From the NCBI RefSeq assembly GCF_001437155.1, contig NZ_JQAR01000002.1, positions 62,001 to 126,000 of the forward strand: DNA of 64,000 nucleotides, given 5' to 3'. The stretch comes from Liquorilactobacillus mali (GTDB lineage Bacteria > Bacillota > Bacilli > Lactobacillales > Lactobacillaceae). Numbering within the stretch: position 1 is the first letter of the stretch; every line of letters begins with the position of its first letter. The position numbers and the translations under genes are program-made. The notes beneath the pieces were generated by a model, which saw nothing but the letters and a program-made list of their open reading frames with translations, was not told the DNA's origin and did not search any database. Of this stretch, positions 9,317-18,633 are shown piece after piece.

Positions 9317-9359
9317 TCTGAGAAATTCTCAGAAAAGAATGAGCAACAGCTGATATAAT
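9317..9359 (+). promoter_or_regulatory. 17-bp palindrome and extended -10 promoter before the two-component system
   Basis: TCTGAGAAATTCTCAGA (9317-9333) is a perfect palindrome with one central base. It lies in the 227-bp gap between the divergent flavin operon and the two-component system. TGATATAAT (9351-9359) is an extended -10 element just downstream, so the palindrome covers the -35 area. This is a good candidate operator, perhaps for the adjacent response regulator. Confidence 0.55.
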
Positions 9360-9450
9360 AGAATTAGGTAGAAAGATAGAAAATATTTTTATCAAAAATA
9401 TGATTGATGCAGATTCTGTTAATATCAGAATTTGCTTTGGGGGAAATATA

Positions 9451-10140
9451 GTGAGTAAAACAATTTTATTAGTAGAAGATGAACTCGGACTGGTTGCTTC
9501 TTTAAAAAAAGAATTAGAATTTGAAAATTATCAAGTTTTGACTGCTTCTGATGGCCTAACGGCTTTAACTGTTTTTGATAAGAAACAAAAATCAATCGAT
9601 TTAATAATCTTAGATTGGATGTTGCCCAAGTTAGATGGGCTAGGTGTGCTTAGACGAATTAGACGCGCTTATGATATCCCAATTATCATGCTAACAGCTC
9701 GTGATTATACTGGAGATAAAGTAGCCGGGCTAACAGGCGGAGCAGATGATTATATTACTAAGCCATTCGATATTGAAGAATTGCTTGCTAGGATAACAGC
9801 TGTTTTGCGGCGGCCAAGGCAAATAATTGACAAACATCAAGTTTATCAGCTTGATGATCTAATACTTGATACTGGGAAACGCCGCATTACAAGAGACAAT
9901 CACAGTATTCAGCTAACACAACGAGAGTATCAATTATTAATGGAAATGTTCAAGGATGTTGGTAAAGTCTTTACGCGTAATGAATTGTTGGACTTGGTTT
10001 GGGGTAGTGATTTTGAGGGAGAGCCTAATATTGTGGATGTTTATATTCGTTATTTACGGAATAAAATTGATGAATTTCCAAATTCAAAAAAACTAATTCA
10101 TACCGTTAGAGGTGTTGGCTATTCACTAACAGATAATTAA
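9451..10140 (+). CDS. OmpR/PhoB-family response regulator
   Basis: 229 aa from a GTG start at 9451 preceded by TTGGGGGAAA; the longer frame from 9400 lacks a ribosome site and adds non-conserved residues. Receiver domain: acidic pair in LLVEDE, phospho-acceptor D55 in LILDWMLPK, and conserved T/K in MLTARD and ITKPFD. The C-terminal winged helix contains LTQREYQLLMEM and VDVYIRYLRNKID. It regulates transcription when phosphorylated by the kinase encoded 16 bp downstream. Position between the flavin operon and the envelope operon makes both plausible targets. Confidence 0.9.
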   Translation: MSKTILLVEDELGLVASLKKELEFENYQVLTASDGLTALTVFDKKQKSIDLIILDWMLPKLDGLGVLRRIRRAYDIPIIMLTARDYTGDKVAGLTGGADDYITKPFDIEELLARITAVLRRPRQIIDKHQVYQLDDLILDTGKRRITRDNHSIQLTQREYQLLMEMFKDVGKVFTRNELLDLVWGSDFEGEPNIVDVYIRYLRNKIDEFPNSKKLIHTVRGVGYSLTDN

Positions 10141-10156
10141 TGGGAAGTGACCCTAG

Positions 10157-11524
10157 ATGAAAGCAAAGATTAAAAAAGAGCAAAAAAGCGATTCAATTAT
10201 GCTGCGCAGCTTTCTATTGCTGATAACGGCAATAATTGTCAGTTTTAGTATTATTACAGTGGTTGCAGTCGGACATCAGTTGTTGGAAACTAGCCGCATG
10301 ACTTCAAACAATATTATTAAGAGTCTGGAACGAACAGTGATTGATGGCGATCGTGATTGGAAACAGTGGCGGTTCAACAGTACTTTGAATACCAGTACGA
10401 GTTACGTGCATGTTAGAAATAGTCGACAAGATGCCAAGACAAAAAATTATTATTCTCCTGATGCTAAGAGCCTGTTGAAAATCAAGCCCCAGAAATTTTT
10501 TTTAATCCATGGGCTCTATTATCGCCCTAAAATCGGTTTTCTGCTTTATAATACGGGGCATGCCAAAGGAATTCATTATAGTTTATGGATAAAATTAGAT
10601 TCGCAATTGAAGATTTTGGAAAGAGTCATCATTATTACTGCAATTGTTTTGGTTTTAACACTCCTGACGCTGCCGTTATACATCAGGCTGATTGCTCAAC
10701 GGTTGACAGGTCCACTAAGTCAGTTAACTAAAAGTGCTGAAGTGATTTCTGTTAAAAAGACTCAGACGACAGACAAATTGCCCATTCCAGCAACACCAAC
10801 AGAGGTCAAGCAGCTGGCTGCCAGTTTTAATCGTCTGCTGACAAATTTATATGATAAAACGGAAAAAGAAAAAATTTTTGTTTCGAATGCTGCCCATGAA
10901 TTACGGACGCCGATTGCAACTATCCAAAGTCACGTTCAATTAATTCAAAGACATGGGCATGACCATCCGGAAATTGTTCAGGATTCCTTGGATTATATAT
11001 ATCAAGAAGCTGAACAAACGACAAAACTAATTGAAGAATTATTGACCCTTTCGCGAGCAGACAAAATGACGCTGACACTGCAAAAATATGATATCAGTCA
11101 GTCCTTACAGAAGCTTGCCGAGGAGATGAATTTACTTTTTCCACAGCAAATAATTACTGATATTCCAACTAAGATAGTTATCACAGGGCATCAAAAAAGC
11201 ATTGAACAGATCCTGATTATCTTGTTGAATAATGCTAGTAAATATTCACCACAGGATTCAGTAATTGAATTGACTCTTGAAAGAAATTCTAACGGATTAA
11301 TTATTAAGGTTGCTGATCAAGGAAGAGGAATCACTGAGCAAGACAAAAAGCATATTTTTGAAAGATTTTATCGTGCAGATGACATTCGTGGTTCAATTAC
11401 TGGCACAGGGTTGGGGTTGGCAATTGCCCAACAGCTTGCTCTTTTAAATCACGTCACTTTAAAAGTTGCGAATAATCAAACACGAGGCACTGTTTTTTCT
11501 TTAGAATTTAGAATTAATTTCTGA
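10157..11524 (+). CDS. Sensor histidine kinase of a two-component system
   Basis: 455 aa. TM1 about 16-40, an extracytoplasmic sensor loop of about 115 residues, TM2 about 156-176, a HAMP-like region, then HisKA with phospho-acceptor H247 in SNAAHELRTPIA. The HATPase_c boxes are NNASKYSP (N), DQGRGI (G1) and GTGLGLA (G2). Partner of the upstream response regulator. The loop has no motif I recognise, so the signal is unknown. A strong terminator follows. Confidence 0.9.
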   Translation: MKAKIKKEQKSDSIMLRSFLLLITAIIVSFSIITVVAVGHQLLETSRMTSNNIIKSLERTVIDGDRDWKQWRFNSTLNTSTSYVHVRNSRQDAKTKNYYSPDAKSLLKIKPQKFFLIHGLYYRPKIGFLLYNTGHAKGIHYSLWIKLDSQLKILERVIIITAIVLVLTLLTLPLYIRLIAQRLTGPLSQLTKSAEVISVKKTQTTDKLPIPATPTEVKQLAASFNRLLTNLYDKTEKEKIFVSNAAHELRTPIATIQSHVQLIQRHGHDHPEIVQDSLDYIYQEAEQTTKLIEELLTLSRADKMTLTLQKYDISQSLQKLAEEMNLLFPQQIITDIPTKIVITGHQKSIEQILIILLNNASKYSPQDSVIELTLERNSNGLIIKVADQGRGITEQDKKHIFERFYRADDIRGSITGTGLGLAIAQQLALLNHVTLKVANNQTRGTVFSLEFRINF

Positions 11525-11538
11525 AATAATTTAATTTT

Positions 11539-11579
11539 GGCCCTTAGCGCTGCTAGTCATTCGGCTAAGGGCTTTTTTG
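11539..11579 (+). terminator. Intrinsic terminator after the two-component operon
   Basis: GCCCTTAGC (11540-11548) pairs perfectly with GCTAAGGGC (11564-11572), followed directly by TTTTTT. It closes the two-component operon and separates it from the envelope operon. Confidence 0.9.
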
Positions 11580-11660
11580 TTTCTAAAGAAATCTCATAAT
11601 CCTCTCAGCAAGCGTTACTTTTAGCGATAAATAAAAGTTGCTAAACTTGAAAATGTTCAA

Positions 11661-12311
11661 GTGAGGGGAGTTAAGAGGGGAGAGATAAGCGCTGTTTTTA
11701 ATAAAAAAAATTTTGGTTGGTTAATAACTGGGGTTATCTCTTTAATTTTATATGTTATTTTACTGCTACTGGTCTATTTAAAAGCAACATATTTCAAGTC
11801 TTTAGACACTAGTTTGCAACAATTTATGCTGACTATGAGATCAAGTGGGCAAAATCAGTTTTATCCCATCGTTTCATTTTTCAGCAACTTTGCAAGCACT
11901 TCTGTGTTAATAATTATCATTGCATTTGCTATCTGGCAGTATTTTCAACGAATAGTAAATGCCGTCTGGGTAATATTTGTCCATTTTAGCAGCATGCTGC
12001 TGGCACTATTAATTAATTGGATTTCACAAGAACTGCATCTTAATGGATATCCTGCGCTGGTATTAATTAACGAACATGTTCTGGCAACGGTCATCATTAT
12101 TCTGATTGTCCTAACAATTATTCTCCCAACACTTGTCGATCAAGAAGTTCAGTTATTAACAATCTTGCTAGCTTTTTTGTGGCTGGGAGTGGTGATTACC
12201 GCACAGCTGTACGAGGGGAAAAGTTCTTTTACCGGAATGCTGGCAAGCTTGCTAGTAGCGCTCGTTTGGTGGGAAATCATGCGGATAATTTATTTTATCC
12301 GTAACTTCTAA
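11661..12311 (+). CDS. Catalytically degenerate PAP2-like membrane protein
   Basis: 216-aa polytopic membrane protein that aligns along its length with the active PAP2 phosphatase at 13989. Shared features include LDT near the start of the fold, DQE after a long helix, and a C-terminal WWEIMRIIYFIR that matches WWEVMKLFYFR. The three catalytic motifs are lost: KX6RP becomes ISQELHLNGYPA, PSGH becomes INEH (136-139) and RX5HX3D becomes AQLYEGKSSFTG. It is therefore probably a non-enzymatic paralog, perhaps a scaffold or lipid-binding partner. The start is uncertain: a GTG at 11661 with purine-rich sequence around it is the only reasonable choice. Confidence 0.65.
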   Translation: MRGVKRGEISAVFNKKNFGWLITGVISLILYVILLLLVYLKATYFKSLDTSLQQFMLTMRSSGQNQFYPIVSFFSNFASTSVLIIIIAFAIWQYFQRIVNAVWVIFVHFSSMLLALLINWISQELHLNGYPALVLINEHVLATVIIILIVLTIILPTLVDQEVQLLTILLAFLWLGVVITAQLYEGKSSFTGMLASLLVALVWWEIMRIIYFIRNF

Positions 12312-12339
12312 ATTTGTACATTGAAGAAGGAAATTAAAT

Positions 12340-13281
12340 ATGAAGAAATTAACAATTGTTGTACCGGCACTTAATGAAGAAGAAGTACTGAATAATACAT
12401 TGCAAAGGCTATTAAAGATTGAAAGCAAACTAATTCAAGCTCAAATTCTTGACCATTCGTCTGATATTTTAGTTGTCGATGATGGCTCGGTTGATCAAAC
12501 ATGGAAAATTATCAAGCATTATCATGAAAAAAATAAAGGTATTAAAGGAATTAAATTAAGCAGAAACTTTGGTCACCAGAATGCATTAATTGCCGGGCTT
12601 CAAGCAACCGTCATTTCAGCTGATTTGGTAGTAACCATTGATGCGGATTTACAGGATGATCCAGAAACAATTAATGAAATGATTAATTGTTTTGCTGGTG
12701 GAGCTGAAATTGTCTATGGCGTCAGAAATGATCGAACCACGGATACTTGGTTCAAGCGTAATTCTGCAGGTCTGTTTTATAAATTATTAAATTTACTTGG
12801 AATTAAGTTGATTCCTAATCATGCAGATTTTAGATTGATGTCGCAGCGGGCGGTTAAAACCTTTTTGCAATATAAAGAACGTAATTTGTTTATCCGTGGA
12901 ATAATTCCATTGCTAGGTTTTAGCACAGCTAAAGTCTACTACAAGAGGACTCCGCGGTTAGCAGGAAAATCAAAATACCCACTCAAGAAAATGTTGGCTT
13001 TTGCTTGGAACGGAATTACGTCATTTTCAATCATCCCTGTGAGATTCATCTTGGCACTAGGCATTTTCACTAGTTCCCTGGGAGCCGTAATGTTCTTTTA
13101 TTCGATTATAACTAAATGGCTGGGGTTAACGGTTCATGGGTGGTCTTCTTTAATGGTTTCCATCTGGATTTTGGGTGGCCTGCAAATGATTAGTCTGGGA
13201 ATAATTGGTGAATATATTGGGAAGATAATGACCGAAGTAAAGCAGCGTCCACGATATACCATTCAAAGTTATCTAAAATAA
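12340..13281 (+). CDS. Polyprenyl-phosphate glycosyltransferase (GT2, GtrB/CsbB-like)
   Basis: 313 aa. N-terminal GT-A domain: VVPALNEEE, VVDDGSVDQTW, and DADLQDDPE holding the metal-binding aspartates. Two C-terminal membrane helices (about 230-255 and 265-290) end in EYIGKIMTEVKQRP, a typical tail of bactoprenol-phosphate hexosyltransferases. It would load a sugar from a nucleotide donor onto undecaprenyl phosphate at the inner membrane face. The GT-C-like protein encoded 1.4 kb downstream is the natural candidate to transfer that sugar to an envelope polymer outside. Confidence 0.8.
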   Translation: MKKLTIVVPALNEEEVLNNTLQRLLKIESKLIQAQILDHSSDILVVDDGSVDQTWKIIKHYHEKNKGIKGIKLSRNFGHQNALIAGLQATVISADLVVTIDADLQDDPETINEMINCFAGGAEIVYGVRNDRTTDTWFKRNSAGLFYKLLNLLGIKLIPNHADFRLMSQRAVKTFLQYKERNLFIRGIIPLLGFSTAKVYYKRTPRLAGKSKYPLKKMLAFAWNGITSFSIIPVRFILALGIFTSSLGAVMFFYSIITKWLGLTVHGWSSLMVSIWILGGLQMISLGIIGEYIGKIMTEVKQRPRYTIQSYLK

Positions 13282-13333
13282 GGCAGTTCGATCAAGTAGG
13301 CAATGTTTTTAAATAGCAAATAAAGGGGTTTCG

Positions 13334-14002
13334 TTGTTAATGATAAATTTAAATAGCTTTATAGTCGGCATTGCTGGTCAAGGAAATTGGATAATATATG
13401 TCGTATTATTTTTAATAATTTTTTGCGAGACAGGATTGGTAATTATGCCATTCTTGCCCGGTGATTCTTTATTATTTTTGTGCGGGTCAATGGCAGCTTT
13501 ATCCAATTCATTTTTTAACATCCAAGCGTTGATAATTTTATTATCGGTGGCGGCCATTTTAGGTGACAGTTTGAACTTTGAGGTTGGAAAGTATTTTGGA
13601 AGGTCTTTTACGCAACCCAAATGGGCAAAATGGATTAATGCTGCTTATCTGAAAAAAGCAAACAGTTTCTTTAAAAATTATGGTGCCAGTGCAGTTTTTC
13701 TAGGTCGCTTCGCTCCCATAATCAGAACCTTGATTCCGTTTACTGCTGGAATTGGTAAAATGCCATATCATAAATTTGCTTTTTTTAATATGTGCGGTGG
13801 CATTGTATGGGTTAGTTTTGTTCTTCTAAGTGGCTACTTCTTCGGGAATATTCCACTAGTAAAAAATCATTTTGAGCTATTAATGATAGTAATTATCTTA
13901 ATTTCGCTATTTCCAATTGTTTTATTTAAATTCAAGAAAAGTCAGCATTCTACTACTCACAGTATGGACTTGAAAAGAAGTGATTTGGATGAGAAAAAAT
14001 AA
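13334..14002 (+). CDS. DedA-family membrane protein
   Basis: 222 aa with the DedA (VTT/SNARE-associated) pattern: an N-terminal re-entrant segment followed by FCETGLVIMPFLPGDSLLF, then FLGRFAPIIRTLIPFTAG with the conserved arginines. DedA proteins include undecaprenyl-phosphate and phospholipid translocases. Lying between a bactoprenol glycosyltransferase and a PAP2 phosphatase, it fits a role in recycling the lipid carrier. The start is TTG at 13334, 6 nt after AAAGGGG; an ATG two codons later is possible. Confidence 0.8.
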   Translation: MLMINLNSFIVGIAGQGNWIIYVVLFLIIFCETGLVIMPFLPGDSLLFLCGSMAALSNSFFNIQALIILLSVAAILGDSLNFEVGKYFGRSFTQPKWAKWINAAYLKKANSFFKNYGASAVFLGRFAPIIRTLIPFTAGIGKMPYHKFAFFNMCGGIVWVSFVLLSGYFFGNIPLVKNHFELLMIVIILISLFPIVLFKFKKSQHSTTHSMDLKRSDLDEKK

Positions 14003-14630
14003 ATTTTTAACAATAGTTGGTGGAGTAACGGCATTATTGTTTATTTCCCTGACGATTAGTATTAAAACTTCGGCGATTTGGCTGCAGACACTTGATACAG
14101 CAGTTCAAAATCTGATAGCACCTGCTGTAAATCCCGTCGCTACGAAGTATATCAGCTTAATTGCCATTCTAGGTAGCCCATTTATTGATATCTGCTGGAC
14201 AATACTAATTGCTTTTTTATTGTGGCGGAAGGAACGCAACTTGATTAATGCGGGGTGGTTGCTGATTACCCAGTTCAGTGGCTGTGCAGTTGCTTTAATG
14301 ATAAAGGAACTGGTTCACCGCTCTAGGCCAGCAAACCAAGTTATCAAGAATGGCGGTTTTAGCTTTCCAAGTGGCCATACTTTTGCAACAGCGATTGTTG
14401 TTTTAACAGTTCTTTATTTCATTGTTCCTTGGCTGCAAGATCAAGAACTGCAATTCGTTATTTCTTTATTATCAATTGGTTGGGTGATTCTAGTTGGATT
14501 TACACGATTATATTTAAGAGCACATTTTTTTAGCGATGTTTGCGGTAGTCTGCTGCTAGCCATTACTTGGTGGGAAGTCATGAAGCTATTTTATTTTAGA
14601 TTTTGGGAAAAGATGCTTTCAAATGAATAG
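13989..14630 (+). CDS. PAP2-family phosphatase (undecaprenyl-pyrophosphatase-like)
   Basis: 213 aa, six membrane helices. All three PAP2 motifs are intact: K106 in KELVHRSRP (KX6RP), FPSGHT (126-131), and R173 with H179 and D183 in TRLYLRAHFFSDV. It probably dephosphorylates undecaprenyl pyrophosphate or phosphatidate-type lipids on the outer membrane face. The start overlaps the end of the DedA gene by 14 bp (a GTG at 13980 is the alternative). The inactive paralog at 11661 sits in the same operon. Confidence 0.85.
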   Translation: MRKNKFLTIVGGVTALLFISLTISIKTSAIWLQTLDTAVQNLIAPAVNPVATKYISLIAILGSPFIDICWTILIAFLLWRKERNLINAGWLLITQFSGCAVALMIKELVHRSRPANQVIKNGGFSFPSGHTFATAIVVLTVLYFIVPWLQDQELQFVISLLSIGWVILVGFTRLYLRAHFFSDVCGSLLLAITWWEVMKLFYFRFWEKMLSNE

Positions 14631-14711
14631 AGAAAATTGATAAAAGGCAAAAATTTTTTCGAACATAGGAAATGACATACTTTACTCAATTAATTAAGGC
14701 AGGAAACGCAT

Positions 14712-16691
14712 ATGAAGTATTTTAAACAATTTTTTATAATTTCTTTGGGAATATCCTTGATGATTGGAATTATTTCAAATTTATTTTATCCACAGAATCT
14801 CAGCGAAACATTAATTGTCATCGCATTATCGCTAGGGATTGGCTTTTGTTTACCAAAATTTGCTTGCTGGGCGAACTCACTCTCAAAAAGCAGGGTTTCG
14901 CTAATAATTTATCTGGTAATGGGTCTGATTTTAGTCATACAATTGCTGATTCTAATCTTTTTTCCAGCAACCGTTTACCATGATCCGTTTCGTGTGCTTC
15001 ATGAGGCGGAATTACTGAGTCACAATCATCCTGATTGGGATAACTCAACATATTTTTGGCGCTACTCCAATAATGTTCCCTTGGCTTATTTCTTGTCATT
15101 GTGGCTAAAGCTGACTAATGTATTTCAGATATCGACTAATGCTGCATTACACATACTATCCTTGCTTTTTTTGGATGGGTTCATTATTTTAAGCTTAAGA
15201 ACCTGTCTGAATTTTGTTAAAAGTCATACACAGGTATTAGCATTAGCTCTTTTTTTCCTATTAGGTCCGTTCGCCTATACGTATTACCTGCAAGTTTTCT
15301 ATTCTGATTTGCCAATTTTGTTGATACTGTTATTGACCTTTAACTTGTTAGCACGCTGGCCTAAGAGTAAAAAAGCTCAATTAGTTAGTGCAATTTTTTT
15401 ATTTCTGATAATTGTTTGTGGTCAGTTAATTAAAGCTAATCTGATTATTCTTTCAGTTGCAATTCTGATTTTAATTATTGATTTATTTATGTATAAAAAA
15501 CAGATTTTGAGAAAAATGATTGTCCCGCTCGCCGTGATCTTATTTGCTTTTGCGGCAACATTTCCAGCTAGTCAGGCAGTTAGTGCCGCTGCAAGTTTCA
15601 AATCCAACAGCCGTTATCAATTTCCGTTGACCCATTGGATCTGGATGAGCTACAATCCTGTCAGCCATGGTACATATGATGGTAGTGATGTGGGGAAAAT
15701 GATTAGCTTGCCATCTAAGGCTTCCCGACAATCATATATTGCCAAGGCTTTGCCAGAGCGTTTAAGCCGCTTAGGAATTAATGGAATATTACGACAGTGG
15801 GTTGCACGCATTGGAATTTTGTTAAGTGTTAATGACATTCAGAGTGCTTATACTGGGGGCTTTATTCAAGTACCGCGAGTTTATGTCAATTGGCAGTCAA
15901 AAGTACACGTTTTAAGTCAGGCAATTATGCGTAGTGGCTTCATCTGGATCTATTTGATTACTTTAAGCAAATGTTTAGAATTGCTTAAACGGCAGACAGC
16001 ACTTGATTCTATTCGTGAGCTGGCTATCATTACAGCAGTCGGCTACGTGTTTTTTCACATGCTGTTGTGGGAGTCAGAAAGTCGCTATGGGCAGGCTCTT
16101 TTACCATTATTATTAGTTATCAATACTTTGCCCATACAAGAAGCAAAGATCCAAAAGGTCCAAGAAATACAGGGTAGATTGGGTAGTTCTCTGCGCACTA
16201 AGCTAGGCCCGCTTGTTGTTTGCCTGATTGTGGTTTTGAGCAATCTTGTTAATTGGCATGGATCTGCAGGGCAGATTATCGCTGCACAAAGAAGCCAGCT
16301 TTCCTTGCAGTATCACGCGAAGGAGACTTGGATAGAGCCTGGGAAGGTTGTTTCTCAACAAATGGTCATCAAACACGAAGCTACGCTATTTTCAGTGGCA
16401 GTTCCGCAAGGTTCAAAATTATCCGGAGAATTGATAAATTACCGGACGAAGCGCCATTATCTGCTAAAACATGGATTAAAAGCAGGCAGTTCATCGTTAA
16501 GTTACCATGGTAAAATCGCAGCGGGTTCTTATCAAATATTTTTAGTAAACAAGGATAGTCAGATGCAGCCCATCGAAATTGTTCAGACTGTCAATTATCA
16601 ACTCGCACCATATCCAGTCAAGATGAATGCACAGACGGTCAGATTTGCATCGTTAGTCTATAAGGCGACTTACAGCAATAGGAAAGTTTGA
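14712..16691 (+). CDS. Multi-membrane GT-C-like glycosyltransferase
   Basis: 659 aa with about 11-12 hydrophobic helices over residues 1-500 and a soluble C-terminal domain of about 150 residues outside the membrane. The first large loop has YHDPFRVLHEAE (89-100), the acidic pattern expected of the GT-C catalytic loop that uses polyprenyl-phosphate sugars. It ends the operon with the GtrB-like enzyme, DedA and PAP2, so it likely transfers a lipid-linked sugar to an extracytoplasmic polymer such as a teichoic acid or to a protein. Acceptor unknown. Confidence 0.6.
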   Translation: MKYFKQFFIISLGISLMIGIISNLFYPQNLSETLIVIALSLGIGFCLPKFACWANSLSKSRVSLIIYLVMGLILVIQLLILIFFPATVYHDPFRVLHEAELLSHNHPDWDNSTYFWRYSNNVPLAYFLSLWLKLTNVFQISTNAALHILSLLFLDGFIILSLRTCLNFVKSHTQVLALALFFLLGPFAYTYYLQVFYSDLPILLILLLTFNLLARWPKSKKAQLVSAIFLFLIIVCGQLIKANLIILSVAILILIIDLFMYKKQILRKMIVPLAVILFAFAATFPASQAVSAAASFKSNSRYQFPLTHWIWMSYNPVSHGTYDGSDVGKMISLPSKASRQSYIAKALPERLSRLGINGILRQWVARIGILLSVNDIQSAYTGGFIQVPRVYVNWQSKVHVLSQAIMRSGFIWIYLITLSKCLELLKRQTALDSIRELAIITAVGYVFFHMLLWESESRYGQALLPLLLVINTLPIQEAKIQKVQEIQGRLGSSLRTKLGPLVVCLIVVLSNLVNWHGSAGQIIAAQRSQLSLQYHAKETWIEPGKVVSQQMVIKHEATLFSVAVPQGSKLSGELINYRTKRHYLLKHGLKAGSSSLSYHGKIAAGSYQIFLVNKDSQMQPIEIVQTVNYQLAPYPVKMNAQTVRFASLVYKATYSNRKV

Positions 16692-16797
16692 ATTGCTTTA
16701 TTTCTTGGACTTGATGAACTAGAATTAGAATGAATTAGTTGACTAATAAACAAACGAAAATAATGATTTTAAATGTTAACAAATAGAGGCAGATTTT

Positions 16798-18609
16798 ATG
16801 AAGCAGTATAATAAACTGGGAATAATTTTAGGAATCGGGATAGTTACGGTAATTATTCAATTTGTTTTAAGACAGCAACTTCTTGCACAAAGTATCATAA
16901 CTCTAACAGGGATTGTTTTTGCACTGATGATGTTAAAAGAAATGATTAAAGCGCTTCACTCCGGCGATTATGGCGTTGACTTATTAGCAATTACAGCTAT
17001 TATTGCTACATTAGCAGTCGGTGAATATTGGGCAGCGATGATTATTTTGATAATGCTGATTGGTGGCGATTCATTAGAAGAGTATGCTGCCAAAAAGGCA
17101 GGTTCAGAATTAAAATCATTGGTAGATAATTCACCTCAGATTGCGCACCGGATTGTGAAGCAACAACAAGATGATGTCAAAGTTGCTGCTGTTTTAATTG
17201 ATGACCATTTAGTTGTCAAGCCGGGTGAGGTAATCCCAGTTGATGGTCATGTGATTCAAGGACAAGGGAATGTTGATGAGTCCTCTTTAACAGGTGAATC
17301 ACGACCTGTAAGTAAGCGGGTAGACGATAAATTGCTGTCAGGAGCAATCAATGGTGATACGGTTTTAGTTATGCAGGTTGATAAATTAGCTAAGGATAGC
17401 CAATATCAGCAACTGGTAAAGTTAGTCAAGATTGCTGGCAATTCTCCGTCGCATTTTGTGCGCTTAGCCGACCGCTATGCAGTTCCTTTTACTTTGGTAA
17501 CTTACCTAATTGCTGGAGTTGCTTGGTTTTTGGCTAAGGACCCAGTTAGATTTGCTGAAGTTTTAGTGGTTGCTTCCCCTTGTCCTTTGATCTTGGCTGC
17601 TCCAGTTGCGATGGTTTCGGGAATGAGTCGTTCGTCAAGAAATGGGATTGTTGTAAAAACGGGAGATGTAATTGAAAAATTGGCAACAGCCCAAACAGCA
17701 ATTTTTGATAAAACAGGTACAATTACTAAGGGATACTTAACGGTTGCTCAAATCAAATCTCTAAGTGAACTTACACCAACCGAATTGTTGAGTCTAGCAG
17801 TTAGCTTAGAACAAAACTCTAATCATATTTTGGCACGTTCATTAGTTAAGTATGGACAAGAGAACCATGTTGAGTTGCAAAGTTTTACTGATGTTTCCGA
17901 GATCGTTGGTCAAGGTCTTGTGGCTAAGCAAAACGAAAAATTGATTAAGGTGGGAAAGTTAAGCTTTGTGACCTCAGCTAATCCAAAATTGGATATCCAA
18001 CAAACCGCTGTTTATCTTTCGGTTGATCACAAGCTTTGCGGCTATGTGACTTTTACAGATGAAATTCGGCCAGAAGCTGAGCTGACAATGCGACAATTGA
18101 AGCAATATGGTGTAAAGCATTTGATGATGCTAACTGGCGATCAGATTACAACAGCTCAAAGTGTAGCTCAAAAAGTGGGTATTATTGATGTGCAGGCCAA
18201 CTTGTTGCCCCAAGACAAAATTACAGCTATTAAAAGCCTGACTGAGGCAATGCGACCAGCAATTATGGTTGGTGATGGAGTCAATGATGCACCTTCTCTG
18301 GCGATGGCGGATGTGGGAATTGCTATGGGAGCACATGGATCCAGTGCCGCAAGCGAATCAGCAGATGTTGTTATTTTGAAGGATGATTTAAGACGAGTCG
18401 CGAAAGCAGTCGAAATTTCCCAAAATACAATGAAAGTGGCTAAACAAGCAGTTTTGATTGGAATATTTATTTGTGTATTATTAATGTTAATCGCAACAAC
18501 TGGTATTTTACCAGCATTAGTTGGAGCGATGATGCAAGAAATCATTGATACGGTTTCAATTTTATGGGCCTTGCGGGCAAGAGAAGGTCAGCGTCATAGA
18601 ACTTTATAA
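16798..18609 (+). CDS. Heavy-metal P1B-type ATPase (SPC motif)
   Basis: 603-aa metal-exporting P-type ATPase. TGES (165-168) is the actuator motif, SPCP (260-263) the membrane metal site, DKTGT with phosphorylated D304, MLTGD, and GDGVNDAPS the hinge. There is no N-terminal metal-binding domain. The SPC rather than CPC membrane motif is characteristic of the P1B-4 subgroup (Co/Fe and related ions), although the expected HEGGT-type C-terminal motif is not seen (QEIIDTVS there). AGAGG precedes the ATG. The ArsC gene follows 24 bp later, so the two probably form a metal-stress operon. Confidence 0.8.
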   Translation: MKQYNKLGIILGIGIVTVIIQFVLRQQLLAQSIITLTGIVFALMMLKEMIKALHSGDYGVDLLAITAIIATLAVGEYWAAMIILIMLIGGDSLEEYAAKKAGSELKSLVDNSPQIAHRIVKQQQDDVKVAAVLIDDHLVVKPGEVIPVDGHVIQGQGNVDESSLTGESRPVSKRVDDKLLSGAINGDTVLVMQVDKLAKDSQYQQLVKLVKIAGNSPSHFVRLADRYAVPFTLVTYLIAGVAWFLAKDPVRFAEVLVVASPCPLILAAPVAMVSGMSRSSRNGIVVKTGDVIEKLATAQTAIFDKTGTITKGYLTVAQIKSLSELTPTELLSLAVSLEQNSNHILARSLVKYGQENHVELQSFTDVSEIVGQGLVAKQNEKLIKVGKLSFVTSANPKLDIQQTAVYLSVDHKLCGYVTFTDEIRPEAELTMRQLKQYGVKHLMMLTGDQITTAQSVAQKVGIIDVQANLLPQDKITAIKSLTEAMRPAIMVGDGVNDAPSLAMADVGIAMGAHGSSAASESADVVILKDDLRRVAKAVEISQNTMKVAKQAVLIGIFICVLLMLIATTGILPALVGAMMQEIIDTVSILWALRAREGQRHRTL

Positions 18610-18633
18610 TAAAAATTAGTTGAGGTGTTTTTG

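Noticed and set aside
15540..15838. Minus-strand frames within the GT-C-like gene
   Set aside because: Antisense shadows of a well-supported membrane-protein gene.
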